Shown: positions 1-8,787, numbered from the stretch's first letter. The stretch: DNA of 64,000 nucleotides from Pseudomonas sp. Root71 (GCF_001429045.1 NZ_LMHY01000012.1:538695-602694), one strand, 5' to 3'. The notes: a model not told the origin generated them from the letters alone. A program made the numbers and translations.

Positions 1-245
1 GATGTTGACTGATGCCCCGCCATCGCGGGCAAGCCACGCTCCCACAGTGGTCATTTGGCGAGCCGAAGACCCAGACAGCCCCCAATCCCCTGTGGGAGCG
101 AGCTTGCTCGCGATGGTGTCAGTACATTCAGCATTGATGTTGACTGACCCGACGCTTTCGCGGGCTTGCTCGCGAAGGCGTCAGTACATCCAGCATTGAT
201 GTTGACTGATACCCCGCTATCGCGAGCAGGCTTGCTCCTACACTG
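1..245. repeat. Cluster of REP-type repeats
   Basis: At least three imperfect units are present. Each carries a GC-rich core of the kind GGGAGCGAGCTTGCTCGCGA or a variant, separated by a recurring spacer that contains GATGTTGACTGA (near 1, 135 and 199). The same core recurs as clean inverted pairs near 27.2 and 59.4 kb. This is the usual intergenic REP family of fluorescent pseudomonads. No gene is supported here; the short open frame that starts at 2 is repeat sequence. Confidence 0.85.
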
Positions 246-291
246 GTCTTTTGGTGATCCATAAATCCGGGCAGTCCAAAATCACAGCCAC

Positions 292-318
292 AAAAAAGGG
301 GACTTGCGTCCCCTTGCG
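292..318 (-). terminator. Rho-independent terminator of the glycosyl-1-phosphate transferase gene
   Basis: Read on the minus strand, a perfect stem (AGGGGAC / GTCCCCT) with a four-base loop is followed by a run of six T. It lies about 30 bases after the stop codon of the gene at 345-1739. Confidence 0.85.
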
Positions 319-344
319 GTGTTGCCTTGTGCAGCCCTAAACCT

Positions 345-1739
345 TCAGTAGATGTCCTTCGACAACAAGGTGAACGGCGTTTTCACCAGAATCTTCAGGT
401 CCAGCCACAACGACCAGTTGTTGATGTACTTGAGGTCGATCTCGACACGCTTCTGCATCTTGTCGATGGTGTCGGTCTCGCCGCGGCAACCGTTGATCTG
501 CGCCAGGCCGGTGATGCCCGGTTTGATTCGATGGCGCGCCATGTAGGCGAGAATCTTCCCGGAGTAGTAGTTGTTGTGCGCGACGGCGTGAGGGCGCGGG
601 CCGACCAGCGCCATTTGCCCTTGCAGCACGTTGAACAGTTGCGGCAATTCGTCCAGCGAAGTGCGACGGATGAAGCGTCCGACGGCGGTGATACGCGAGT
701 CGTTGCGGCTGGCCTGTTTGACCTCATGGTCATCGTGCACACGCATGGAGCGGAACTTCCAGACCTGAATCACTTTGCCGTTCCAGCCATGGCGGTCCTG
801 CTTGAAGAATACCGGGCCAGGGGAGTTGAGCTTCACGGCCAGGGCGATGACCAGCAACACCGGGCTCAGCAGGATAATGGCCAACAGGGCCACGCTTTTC
901 TCCACCAGGCTTTTACTCAGCGCGGCGGTGGGCCGGCTGGTCAGCGGACTTTCGTTCAAGTAGATCGCCGGCAGGCCGTCCACGACTTTCACCGAGTGAT
1001 TGAGCAGCGTCAGGCTGTTCAAGTCCGGCACCCAGACCACGTCAACGTTGGCATCCAGCAAATCGACGTACATGGCTTCGATTTTTGCCGCTTCCGACAG
1101 GGGCAGGGTGATGTACAAACGACGGATGTCATGGGTCTTGATCAGTTCCAGCAGGTCTTCCTGGGCGCCGACGATGCTGGGTGCGCCCGGCTCCAGTGAG
1201 GGAGGGGCGCCGTTGCTGACCAGGCCCACCAACGGCAGGTTTTCGAGGTCGCTCAGCTTGTTCGCCAATCCCAGCGCCAGTTCACCGGTGCCGACGATCA
1301 GGGTTTTATGCTCGCTTTTGCGTGACCGCTGGTAGAACTTCGAGAACGCATGCAGCGGCGCGTACAGCAACGCCTGGCCGAGGAAACCGTACACCGCCCA
1401 ACCCAGGATGACTTGTCGGGAAAATAGCTCATCGGCCTTGCAGATAAACGCGATGCACGCCAGCGCGGCCATCGTCATGGACCAGCCCATGAACAGGCGT
1501 CCCAGCCCTGACAGATAATTGTCTCTTTTGCGGTACACACCGCTGAACGTATAAGCCGGAACCGAGGCCAGTACGGCGAGCGTTGCGCACATCCGGTAAT
1601 AGAACTCGACCGTTCCAGTGTGCCGCTCGGCAAGTATGAACAACAGGGAAACTACAAAGCCCTGTGCCAGCGCCCATTGCCCCCAAAAGGTAAGTCCCTT
1701 GAGGCCGGTGTTTCGATTGATACTAAGAGTAAGATCCAT
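345..1739 (-). CDS. Undecaprenyl-phosphate glucose phosphotransferase (WcaJ/PslA type)
   Basis: Inner-membrane enzyme that transfers a sugar 1-phosphate from a nucleotide sugar to undecaprenyl phosphate, the first lipid-linked step of exopolysaccharide synthesis. The N-terminal third has about four hydrophobic segments. A nucleotide-binding-like central part (near VGTGELALGLANKL) follows, then another membrane segment (VALLAIILLSPVLLVIALAVK). The C-terminal catalytic domain has FKQDRHG, KFRSM, the TSLDELPQL block, VGPRPHA and PGITGLAQING, all hallmarks of the bacterial sugar transferase family. I place the start at the ATG at 1739 (464 aa), which has GGGGAT upstream; an ATG at 1763 would add eight residues without a ribosome site. 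It is a single gene with its own terminator. The polymer made cannot be told, because no other polysaccharide genes lie in the window. Confidence 0.9.
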   Translation of the reverse strand: MDLTLSINRNTGLKGLTFWGQWALAQGFVVSLLFILAERHTGTVEFYYRMCATLAVLASVPAYTFSGVYRKRDNYLSGLGRLFMGWSMTMAALACIAFICKADELFSRQVILGWAVYGFLGQALLYAPLHAFSKFYQRSRKSEHKTLIVGTGELALGLANKLSDLENLPLVGLVSNGAPPSLEPGAPSIVGAQEDLLELIKTHDIRRLYITLPLSEAAKIEAMYVDLLDANVDVVWVPDLNSLTLLNHSVKVVDGLPAIYLNESPLTSRPTAALSKSLVEKSVALLAIILLSPVLLVIALAVKLNSPGPVFFKQDRHGWNGKVIQVWKFRSMRVHDDHEVKQASRNDSRITAVGRFIRRTSLDELPQLFNVLQGQMALVGPRPHAVAHNNYYSGKILAYMARHRIKPGITGLAQINGCRGETDTIDKMQKRVEIDLKYINNWSLWLDLKILVKTPFTLLSKDIY

Positions 1740-2130
1740 ACAATATCCCCAAAAGACGTCCATTCAGGTTTCGACAGTTGAAATCCGAGTTGTTAAACAG
1801 ACTTGTTATTGTTGTTATAGCGAGTGTCCTGAGGTAACAACGTCGATATGCCGAACTGTCGTCAGTCAATAGACTAAGTTATTGGCGGAGATGCTGTCTG
1901 ACGAGTTCTAACAAGGTGGCAAAGTGCCAACTATCAGGGTTTTAGAAAAAGCCGAGCGTTAGAAAAGGTCGAATGGAAGAGGGTGAATAATTAGAGTGGT
2001 CTTTGGTATTGTAGGAGGGGAGGGGATGAGGGCGGTCTGACTAGCGCGGAGGTTGAAACCAAACAGAGTGCTTTTTTATTATTGTAGTCGCACTGTTTCT
2101 GTTTGTTTTATTCGCTAAGGGTGGAGGTGT
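1740..2130. other. Intergenic region, AT-rich, no gene seen
   Basis: About 390 bases between the transferase start and the regulator stop. It must hold the promoter of the minus-strand transferase. I see no coding signal, no clear hairpin terminator and no recognisable operator. Confidence 0.5.
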
Positions 2131-2790
2131 TTACGCCACGACTTCCTGGATCAGGCAATAGCCACGATTTCTTACTGCGCGAAACAGTCGTTCACCGTTA
2201 CTGGCCATTTTGAATTTGTCTTGCAGCCGACTCAGGCACATTTCCAGGCCACGATATTGTTCTGGCTCCCTGCCGATGCTGAGGATCAGTTCGTCTCGAC
2301 TGACGACACGCTCTTCATGGTGCAGCATTTTCTTTACCAGCGCGGCTTCCAATCCGGTCAGGCTGATCTCGACGCCCTCTTTTACCAAGGCGCTTTGATC
2401 CTTGTCGAGTTGCCAGGCTTCGCTGTAAGGAGTGTCGCCCTCAATGGTTTGCGCAATATCGTTGGCTGCCCCGGTCGTTGCCGGCATGCTGTGGAATGGA
2501 TTCGTCGATTGCGCTGCCAGCCATTCGGATTCCAGGGTCGCCAGTAGTCGCTGTGTATCATGTTCGATACTGCGCGCTACGTTTTTCCTTGAAACGCTTG
2601 GGTAGCTGAACTCCATCAGCACAGGTGCGGAAGAGGGTGAAGCAACGCCTTCAATAAACATTTGTGCCTGGGAGGTGCCAAACGAGTTGAAGCGCTCACT
2701 GGACAGGATGGTCTCAAGTTCACGCTGCGACGTTGTGCTGTGGGTCACGACGACAAAGTATTTCCTTGGGAGGGTTGTACTAGTTTCCAT
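2131..2790 (-). CDS. Winged-helix transcriptional regulator (OmpR/PhoB-type DNA-binding domain)
   Basis: Predicted DNA-binding regulator of 219 aa. The C-terminal ~95 residues match the OmpR-type winged helix: EISLTGLEAALVKKML, then RDELILSIG, the recognition helix around YRGLEMCLSRLQDKF, and the final hairpin RAVRNRGYCLI. The N-terminal ~120 residues show no receiver-domain aspartate pattern, so this is not a standard response regulator. I chose the ATG at 2790 because AGGAGAGA precedes it; the open frame runs 71 codons further upstream without a ribosome site. The next gene on the same strand (3072-3812) has the same domain type but is not a close copy. The target is unknown; the neighbours suggest cell-surface polysaccharide or envelope control, which is inference only. 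Confidence 0.75.
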   Translation of the reverse strand: METSTTLPRKYFVVVTHSTTSQRELETILSSERFNSFGTSQAQMFIEGVASPSSAPVLMEFSYPSVSRKNVARSIEHDTQRLLATLESEWLAAQSTNPFHSMPATTGAANDIAQTIEGDTPYSEAWQLDKDQSALVKEGVEISLTGLEAALVKKMLHHEERVVSRDELILSIGREPEQYRGLEMCLSRLQDKFKMASNGERLFRAVRNRGYCLIQEVVA

Positions 2791-3071
2791 GTCTCTCTCC
2801 TGAAGTACACACCAAATTTGGCTAAAAGATGATCGGCAGGGGAGCAATGACTCCCTGGGAAGTAGTCGAAAGGCAGGGTCTGGGCCCAAATTTGGCCCTC
2901 GATGGGTTCCACTCGATCTGCTGCTATAGAATAAACTTTTATTGTTATGGTTAGATGTTGCCACGGTCATGGAATCGATAAGTGCCTTTGGTATGAAATA
3001 CAAGAAACGCTGAAGCCGAGGTCTTTGTATGGTTGATAAAGTTGATGCTAAAGCGCCATCTTTTCGGTGTG

Positions 3072-3812
3072 TCAGAGAGTTGAAATCAGTCCCCTCATCA
3101 ACCGGTACCCATGCCCGCGGATGCTCTGGATAGCGTTTGTGCCATAGGTGTCCTTGATTTTTCCACGAAGGCGACTGATCGATTTTTCCAGCGCCCTGGG
3201 GTCATAAAAGTTGCTGTTGAGCCCCATGATGTTGGCAATTTCATCGTGACTTAGTATGTGGTTACTGGTTTGCGCAAAGGCTTCCAGGATCTTCATTTCC
3301 GCAAAGGAGATGTCCAGCTTCTTGCTGGTGCCCAGTAGGCAAATACGGGTAGGGTCCAATATCAAATTGATATCTCTTTGCCATTCTTCACTGCTGAAGA
3401 ACTCGGCGAGCAACTCAGAGCTTTCATCGGAAAGGGTATTGAACTTGATGCAGTAGTCGGCCCCCGCAAGATAGTACTTGATCTTGTTGTAGGTGCCTCG
3501 GCCCGTGATGACCGCGCAAATGATGGGTTTCAAGTTGCCGTTGCGCAGGTTTTCCACTAGCGCGAGGCTTTCCTCGAGGGCCTGGGGGCTGTCGATGATG
3601 ATGAAGATGGCGCGATACGAACCAGAGCGTTCATTCTTCTTGAATGAACTAGTGTAGGAATTGGCCTCTAGTGCCATATCGGTCCGCACATGCCTTGCGA
3701 CTAGCGCTCTAAAATGTTCAGCCACGCCACGGGTACGACCCAGAGTGAGAACTCCGGGTTCATCGTTTGTCTGGCGCTGGCTTCTAGTCGCTAAGTTCCC
3801 TGTAAGCATCAT
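3072..3812 (-). CDS. Winged-helix transcriptional regulator with degenerate N-terminal sensor region
   Basis: Predicted 246-aa regulator. The last ~95 residues form an OmpR-type winged helix (LDISFAEMKILEAFAQTS, SHDEIANIMGL, ALEKSISRLRGKI, SIRGHGYRLM). The preceding region (YRAIFIIIDSPQALEESLALVENL...KPIICAVITG) resembles a worn receiver or pseudo-receiver fold, but I cannot see a complete phospho-acceptor set. No strong ribosome site stands before either ATG at 3812 or 3809, so the start is uncertain. It lies upstream of the second winged-helix gene on the same strand with a gap of about 280 bases, so co-transcription is possible but not shown. Family assignment is firm; function is not known. 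Confidence 0.7.
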   Translation of the reverse strand: MMLTGNLATRSQRQTNDEPGVLTLGRTRGVAEHFRALVARHVRTDMALEANSYTSSFKKNERSGSYRAIFIIIDSPQALEESLALVENLRNGNLKPIICAVITGRGTYNKIKYYLAGADYCIKFNTLSDESSELLAEFFSSEEWQRDINLILDPTRICLLGTSKKLDISFAEMKILEAFAQTSNHILSHDEIANIMGLNSNFYDPRALEKSISRLRGKIKDTYGTNAIQSIRGHGYRLMRGLISTL

Positions 3813-3997
3813 GCATTGACTCGAATAGGTGCTGACATCGGGATGTTAAAGCACCGGTTCTCATCTGTGACTGACAATTGGTAACATTTACGCGAATTTT
3901 AGACGTGGCTCCCGAGTTTTTTAACAATACTTAAGCTTTTCAAGCTTTTAGTTGATTTTCTCGGCGAACTGAACTAGTGGAGTATCGTCGTTAGATG

Positions 3998-4086
3998 GTG
4001 GCAATATGGAATTGTGCCACTATTTTGAAACGATGGCGATTAATTTTTTATGTCCTTTTGCCACTGTTTGGCCCACTACGTGCCAC
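3998..4086. promoter_or_regulatory. Repeated TGCCAC motifs upstream of uppP
   Basis: The gap from 3813 to 4370 has no gene. Within it, GTGGCA (3998-4003) and TGCCAC (4015-4020) form an inverted repeat with an 11-base spacer, and TGCCAC recurs at 4059-4064 and 4081-4086. The spacing of the first pair resembles a regulator binding site. Which flanking promoter it serves is unknown. Confidence 0.35.
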
Positions 4087-4370
4087 CATTCATGCCAAGG
4101 TGCTGAATCCACTAAGAAACACAAATAGTGTGAGAGCGATCACACTTTATTGAGTGGCGAGACTTTTTTCCACTAAATACCTAAATATATTTCCAGGGTG
4201 TTCGTACTCGGACGATTATTAACATGGCTTGAGTGTGCCTTTTAATAAGACATATTCTCCCTCGCTACATCAGATAATGGGTGTGGATGTGTCGAATGTT
4301 TTGCTTGAGCTACTCAATATCTGAGTGCAGTTGACGGATCGTTCCCAAAGAACGGTCTGACGGAGGATTG

Positions 4371-5204
4371 ATGGATTTCTGGACCCTTTTCAAAGTGTTG
4401 ATCCTGGGCGCGGTAGAGGGCCTGACTGAGTTTTTGCCGATCTCCAGTACGGGCCACCAGATTATTGTTGCGGACTTGCTGGAATTTGGCGGTGAACGCG
4501 CCATGGCGTTCAATATCATTATTCAGCTGGGCGCAATCCTTGCCGTTGTCTGGGAGTTTCGCCGCAAGATTACAGAGATCGTCAAAGGACTGCCGACCCA
4601 ACGCAATGCACAACGATTCACTCTGAACTTGCTGATCGGTTTTCTTCCGGCCGTGGTTCTGGGTGTCCTGTTCGCCGACCAGATTCATCATTACCTGTTC
4701 AACCCGATCACCGTGGCAGTCGCCTTGGTTGTGGGCGGCATTGTCATGTTGTGGGCGGAGCAGAGAGACCACGTGGTGCACATCGACCATGTCGACGATA
4801 TGCGCTGGTCGGATGCGCTGAAGGTAGGCTTCGCGCAATGCCTGGCGATGATCCCGGGCACTTCCCGCTCCGGATCGACCATTATCGGCGGCTTGCTGTT
4901 TGGCCTGTCGCGCAAGGCCGCCACCGAGTACTCGTTCTTCCTGGCAATGCCCACCATGGTCGGTGCGGCAGTGTATTCAGGCTACAAGTACCGGGAGTTG
5001 TTCCAGGCCGGCGACCTGCCGGTTTTCGCCCTGGGCTTCGTCACAGCGTTCTTCTTCGCCATGATCGCCGTACGCGGCCTGCTCAAGTTCATTGCGAACC
5101 ACAGCTATGCCGCCTTCGCGTGGTACCGGATCGTTTTCGGACTGTTGATCCTGGCAACCTGGGCATTCGGTTGGGTGAACTGGACGGCAGCGGCCGCCAA
5201 CTGA
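4371..5204 (+). CDS. uppP: Undecaprenyl-diphosphatase UppP (BacA)
   Basis: Integral membrane phosphatase that converts undecaprenyl diphosphate to the monophosphate, recycling the lipid carrier for peptidoglycan and surface polysaccharides and giving bacitracin resistance. The family's two signature blocks are present: [14 protein letters not shown] near the N terminus, with the two glutamates, and [13 protein letters not shown] near residue 160, with the catalytic arginine region. About eight hydrophobic segments fill the 277 aa, the usual family length. The ATG at 4371 is preceded by GGAGG; a TTG one codon upstream lies too close to that site. It faces dusA, with a hairpin between them. The sugar transferase at 345-1739 uses the same carrier. 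Confidence 0.95.
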   Translation: MDFWTLFKVLILGAVEGLTEFLPISSTGHQIIVADLLEFGGERAMAFNIIIQLGAILAVVWEFRRKITEIVKGLPTQRNAQRFTLNLLIGFLPAVVLGVLFADQIHHYLFNPITVAVALVVGGIVMLWAEQRDHVVHIDHVDDMRWSDALKVGFAQCLAMIPGTSRSGSTIIGGLLFGLSRKAATEYSFFLAMPTMVGAAVYSGYKYRELFQAGDLPVFALGFVTAFFFAMIAVRGLLKFIANHSYAAFAWYRIVFGLLILATWAFGWVNWTAAAAN

Positions 5205-5210
5205 CAGGCG

Positions 5211-5236
5211 AGCCAGGCGGATCAAACCGCCTGGCT
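5211..5236. terminator. Hairpin between convergent uppP and dusA
   Basis: A perfect ten-base stem (AGCCAGGCGG / CCGCCTGGCT) with a six-base loop lies seven bases after the uppP stop. It has no long T run on either strand, so its strength as a terminator is uncertain, but its place between two convergent genes fits a bidirectional terminator. Confidence 0.6.
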
Positions 5237-5259
5237 GAAATGGCGAGAACAACCGGGCA

Positions 5260-6255
5260 TTAACGCCCTTCAAGCAACCCGGCAGCTTGATCCAGCAGGG
5301 CCAGGGGCTCCTTGGCCTTGTGGATATCCACCGACAACAACTGCCGAAACTTGCGCGCCCCCGGGAACCCGGTCCCCAGCCCCAGCACATGGCGAGTGAT
5401 GTGGTGCATCGAACCGCCGGCGTCGATGTGTGCAGCGATATACGGCCGCAACTGCGCCAGTGCTTCGGCACGGGTGATCACCGGCGCCGTGCTGCCGAAC
5501 AGCTGCTGGTCCACCTCGGCCATCACATAAGGGTTGTGATACGCCTCGCGGCCCAACATCACACCGTCGAACGTCTGCAGATGCTCGTGGCAGGCCTCCA
5601 GCGTCTTGATCCCGCCGTTGAGGATAATCTCCAGCTCGGGAAAATCCGCCTTCAACCGCGCCGCCACGTCATAACGCAGGGGCGGAATGTCACGGTTCTC
5701 CTTCGGCGACAACCCCTCCAGAATCGCAATCCGCGCGTGCACGGTAAAACTGGTGCACCCGGCATCCCGCACCGTGCCAACGAAATCACACAGCTGCTCG
5801 TAACTGTCCCGGCCGTTGATCCCGATACGGTGCTTGACCGTCACCGGAATCGACACCGCATCCCGCATCGCCTTCACACAATCGGCCACCAGTTGCGGAT
5901 GCCCCATCAGGCACGCGCCGATCATATTGTTCTGCACCCGATCACTCGGGCAGCCGACATTCAGGTTCACCTCATCGTAACCATGCTCCTGCGCCATGCG
6001 CGCACACGCGGCCAGGTCCAGGGGAACACTGCCACCGAGCTGCAGGGCCAGCGGGTGCTCGGCTTCGTTGTGCCGCAGGAAACGCTCGTGATCGCCATTG
6101 AGCAGGGCACCGGTGGTGACCATTTCGGTGTAGAGCAGGGCGTTTTTCGACAGCAGGCGCAGGAAGAAGCGGCAGTGGCGGTCGGTCCAGTCCATCATAG
6201 GCGCGACGGAGAAACGGCGGGAGAGTGGGGCGGGTGTGGCGGTGGCTGCGGACAT
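5260..6255 (-). CDS. dusA: tRNA-dihydrouridine synthase A (DusA)
   Basis: Flavin enzyme that reduces uridine 20/20a in the tRNA D-loop to dihydrouridine. The 331-aa protein carries the DusA start FSVAPMMDWTDRHCRFF, the LQLGG segment, the catalytic-cysteine block LNVGCPSDRVQ, the KHRIGI block and the NGGI phosphate-binding loop. The gene is intact. Its 5' end is the known target of a family of dusA-specific integrases, and here an island lies directly upstream: a second, orphan copy of the dusA start region with its upstream DNA is found at 15686-15873 on the far side of that island. The present 5' end and promoter were therefore probably supplied by the inserted element. Confidence 0.95.
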   Translation of the reverse strand: MSAATATPAPLSRRFSVAPMMDWTDRHCRFFLRLLSKNALLYTEMVTTGALLNGDHERFLRHNEAEHPLALQLGGSVPLDLAACARMAQEHGYDEVNLNVGCPSDRVQNNMIGACLMGHPQLVADCVKAMRDAVSIPVTVKHRIGINGRDSYEQLCDFVGTVRDAGCTSFTVHARIAILEGLSPKENRDIPPLRYDVAARLKADFPELEIILNGGIKTLEACHEHLQTFDGVMLGREAYHNPYVMAEVDQQLFGSTAPVITRAEALAQLRPYIAAHIDAGGSMHHITRHVLGLGTGFPGARKFRQLLSVDIHKAKEPLALLDQAAGLLEGR

Positions 6256-6370
6256 GGGGGATCTGGAATCGGTGAGGCTGGGAGGTGGGGAGTTTATCAG
6301 GAATGGGCTGATGGGGCTTGGGCATGCCTCAGGACGATTGAGCAGGTGCTGGGTATTGCGTTGAAAACAT
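6199..6370. repeat. Left boundary repeat of the dusA island (dusA 5' end plus upstream region)
   Basis: This stretch covers roughly the first 19 codons of dusA and about 115 bases upstream. An imperfect copy lies in the same orientation at 15686-15873. Shared blocks include GGCGCGACG, GAAACGGCGGGAGAG, ACATGGGGGATCTGGAATCG, GGGAGTTTATCAGGAATGGG, CAGGACGATT and TTGCGTTG. The two copies bracket the island and are best read as attachment-site repeats of an element that inserts at the start of dusA and restores its 5' end. Confidence 0.8.
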
Positions 6371-6698
6371 CACGAAAAAGTAGGAGATTTCCCTCAAGCC
6401 GCGTCCCCATTGCCCATATTGCCCTCCCTCTGATCGCCCAGTTAACCTCCCTCCGTCGCTGCAAATTCAGCGATAAGGGTGTGGAAGCCCTTCACAAGAT
6501 CTAGGCGCACAGGCGCCACCTGAATTTAGGCAGGCGCTTTTTTCATGTCTGCTGTTAAATTATGGCGGCTGTGCGCGGGGCACTTTCGGGTGCGCCGGGT
6601 TCCTAGATCCCCGGTCTTCCACACCTGCGCACAGCTGCCACCCCATCATGTGGAAGTGATGCCGGCAGTTCCCTTATTCAATTCTAGGAACGACAGCA
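6371..6698. other. Island left edge, no intact gene
   Basis: About 330 bases between the boundary repeat and the integrase remnant. GC-rich stretches (AGGCGC repeated, followed by six T near 6540) might end transcripts, but the pairing is poor. I see no supported gene. Confidence 0.4.
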
Positions 6699-7031
6699 AT
6701 GAAAAAAATCACGCCTGATCTGCGTATACTCGCAGAAGTTGACAGTAATAGTATATTTCCGTTTGTGGGGAAATCAGAAGGGAAGTCACTTCACGCCAAC
6801 TCCTTGTCTCGCGCGATCACTCAGCTTTAAGAGCGTAATACAAATAAATTTGAAGGGCCGTTTACTTTGCGAGATTTGCGGCAAGCTTGAAAAATTTTAA
6901 TGGGGGTTGCCGGACTAAGCAAAGAGCTAAGGGATAGAGTTCAGGGGCATGCTTTTAGTGATGTGTCATCAAAACATTATGAGCGTTATGATTACTTCAA
7001 GGAAGAAAGGTTGGGGTTGTTTCGGTGGTAA
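6699..7031 (+). pseudogene. Tyrosine-recombinase (integrase) C-terminal remnant
   Basis: One reading frame from 6699 to 7031 encodes the end of a phage-type integrase but has two internal stops (TAA at 6828 and TGA at about 6888). The readable pieces are LFP-like SIFPFVGKSEG, HANSLSRAITQL, FTLRDLRQA, then GLSKELRDRVQGHAFSDVS and KHYERYDYFKEER. The arginine of TLRDLR, the GH of the third block and the tyrosine of HYERY are the expected catalytic positions. The N-terminal DNA-binding part and most of the catalytic domain are missing. It sits just inside the left boundary repeat, where an integrase of a dusA element is expected, so the island is probably no longer able to move by itself. Confidence 0.8.
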
Positions 7032-7096
7032 GTTTGGTTGGATAAACATGTAACTTTGCTTGCGTTGTGAAGGGGCGGCAGGAAGGCGATAACTAA

Positions 7097-7711
7097 TTAT
7101 ACCCCTCCTGCCATTGTTTGAAGAACTAGCTTTGTTGAACTGATGTATCTAGTTAAATTGCATACGCTGTGGTGTCTCTTAGAGATTAAAAAGACACCGG
7201 GTGATATGTTTTTGTTGAAGCCGTAGAGTACTCTTAATACGTCTTTGAACTCAGCTCTAGCAGAGGGGCTATTATGTGCAAGCGCATTTCTTACCTTTCG
7301 CATCTCATCTATTATCTGTCCGTGGGCTTGGGCGTTGATAATAAAGGACTCGTTAGCGGGAATCACGTTGTCAACGCTCTCGCGGATGAATTTTGCTTTA
7401 GTCCACTTGAGGTTATCTTTGAATCTAGCTCGGTTGTGAGTTAGGAATAAGTTTCTTGAATCTTGAGTTCTCCCGGCGCGGATAGTTAAATTTGCGCCAG
7501 CACCATTTAAATAGAGCCCTCCCGCCGCAATTTTATATGCGATTTCGGCTACGGTATCTTCAAAAATTGAAAATAGCCGTAGCATTATCATTTCGCCAAT
7601 AAAGTGCTGATATTTGGCCTCGAGCTTCTCGCAGTCGATCTGGTGCGCAAGCAATTTATCTATCTGTTGCGCTGAATTCTGAATAGTAATACTCAGATTC
7701 GGCAATGCCAT
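7097..7711 (-). CDS. HEPN-family protein, putative RNase partner of the DUF262 protein
   Basis: A mainly helical 204-aa protein with the HEPN signature R-x4-H in RNALAH (residues 141-146), preceded by the polar helix IIDEMRKV. In HEPN RNases this arginine and histidine form the active site of the dimer. The N-terminal half has helices that could make the four-helix core (EKLEAKYQHFIGEMIMLRLFSIFEDTVAEIAYKI). It has no membrane segment or signal peptide. The start ATG directly follows the TAA stop of the upstream DUF262 gene with no gap, which means tight translational coupling and a joint function. HEPN proteins paired with DUF262 are known in genome surveys. A role as an anti-phage RNase or abortive-infection toxin is inference. 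Base composition is much richer in A+T than the core genes. Confidence 0.7.
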   Translation of the reverse strand: MALPNLSITIQNSAQQIDKLLAHQIDCEKLEAKYQHFIGEMIMLRLFSIFEDTVAEIAYKIAAGGLYLNGAGANLTIRAGRTQDSRNLFLTHNRARFKDNLKWTKAKFIRESVDNVIPANESFIINAQAHGQIIDEMRKVRNALAHNSPSARAEFKDVLRVLYGFNKNISPGVFLISKRHHSVCNLTRYISSTKLVLQTMAGGV

Positions 7712-8701
7712 TTAAAAGAAGCTCTTTATATAGTCGTGACGAATTCGTCGTTGCGTAATCCGCTGTGTTGTTGATGAACAGGCTTCTTTGAAAATATCAT
7801 CCGCAGGTGATCTGTTTTCCTCCGAATGGAACCTCTCATCAATATCATCAATAATAGTTGAAAGTCTCTTTTGGGAAATTCTCGGAATTTCGTGAAGCAC
7901 CAAGACGAGAGAGAAAAATATAGGTTGTCTATTAAATATAGTGTCGGTGATTTTTTCGGGGTTCAAGGCGCCAATTAAATCAAAAACTCGATCGAGTTTG
8001 GTTGCTATTTCATCCCTGTCGTCAAATTCCTCGTCATATTCTGTATACATATTGTTGAGCGATGTAGGGCTGTAGTCTGAAAGTCCATTCATGAGATTGT
8101 AAACTAGATCAGAAATGAACAAAACTTCTGACATGCGAGAAATATCAGTAGCTGAAAATATCTCGTATTGCCTCCAGAACGGTGTTCTTGATGATGCCTG
8201 AGCCAAACAGAACTGTTTCATTTCTCCGCTATAAGCAGCATTTCTTTTTTCTTGAGGGTTAAGCGTTTTGCTGATTGAATTAATTCGGCCAAAAATATCA
8301 ATTACATCCGCGTCGGTGGCTCCTAGTAAATAGCCAACCGGAATAGATGTAAGTAAAAGTGTTTGTTGTTCCTCTCGCTTTAATTGAGAGTAAAGAAGCT
8401 TTCTGTTGTAGTTGGGGTGTCGGGCGGTGAACTCGTTTTTGCAATAACTTAAAATGGCTCGTGTTCTCTGCTGGCCATCAACTATTTCTTTAATGCTTTT
8501 CGAGTTTTCGAGATCTAGATAGTGTCTGACATATATAGCAGGAATTGGCTTCTGCTCGAGAAGTGTGTTGACCAAATATGACTTTTGCGGAGTGCTCCAA
8601 ACAGAGCGTCTTTGGTACCAAGGAGTCAAATTTAACTCCCCTCGGCTCTCGAGGTTGATGATGTCCTGAATAATTAGGGCTTGGTAGTCAACTCTATCCA
8701 T
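7712..8701 (-). CDS. DUF262 domain protein (GmrS/ParB-like NTPase fold)
   Basis: The 329-aa protein has the DUF262 signatures: WYQRRSVW (residues 28-35) matching the family's P-x-YQR-x-x-W block, and DGQQRTRAIL (75-84), the DGQQR motif of the ParB/Srx-like nucleotide-binding fold seen in the type IV restriction enzyme GmrSD and the phosphorothioation-linked SspE. FGRINS and LNPQEKRNA follow as in the family. The C-terminal half is helical and has no visible HNH (DUF1524) motif, so the nuclease half of a GmrSD-like enzyme is absent. That role may be taken by the coupled HEPN gene whose ATG abuts this stop codon. The start ATG at 8701 has no gene immediately upstream, so a promoter should lie within 8702-8790. 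Role in defence is inferred from family and context. Confidence 0.75.
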   Translation of the reverse strand: MDRVDYQALIIQDIINLESRGELNLTPWYQRRSVWSTPQKSYLVNTLLEQKPIPAIYVRHYLDLENSKSIKEIVDGQQRTRAILSYCKNEFTARHPNYNRKLLYSQLKREEQQTLLLTSIPVGYLLGATDADVIDIFGRINSISKTLNPQEKRNAAYSGEMKQFCLAQASSRTPFWRQYEIFSATDISRMSEVLFISDLVYNLMNGLSDYSPTSLNNMYTEYDEEFDDRDEIATKLDRVFDLIGALNPEKITDTIFNRQPIFFSLVLVLHEIPRISQKRLSTIIDDIDERFHSEENRSPADDIFKEACSSTTQRITQRRIRHDYIKSFF

Positions 8702-8787
8702 TTCGAATTACTCAACGTTCAATGTTTTAATTGTCGCATTTATGCCGGCTTAGACATCCATTAGTCAAGCACATAGGGATCTGGTAA

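Noticed and set aside
327-1199. Long plus-strand open frame opposite the sugar transferase
   Set aside because: Mirror of the high-GC coding strand; no family features, while the opposite frame has all sugar-transferase motifs.
4001-4018. Possible sigma-54 promoter (TGGCA ... TTG) upstream of uppP
   Set aside because: The spacing of the GG and GC elements does not fit the -24/-12 consensus.
5287-6504. 405-codon plus-strand frame opposite dusA
   Set aside because: Shadow of dusA; composition rich in Arg, His and Gln typical of antisense frames, no ribosome site.
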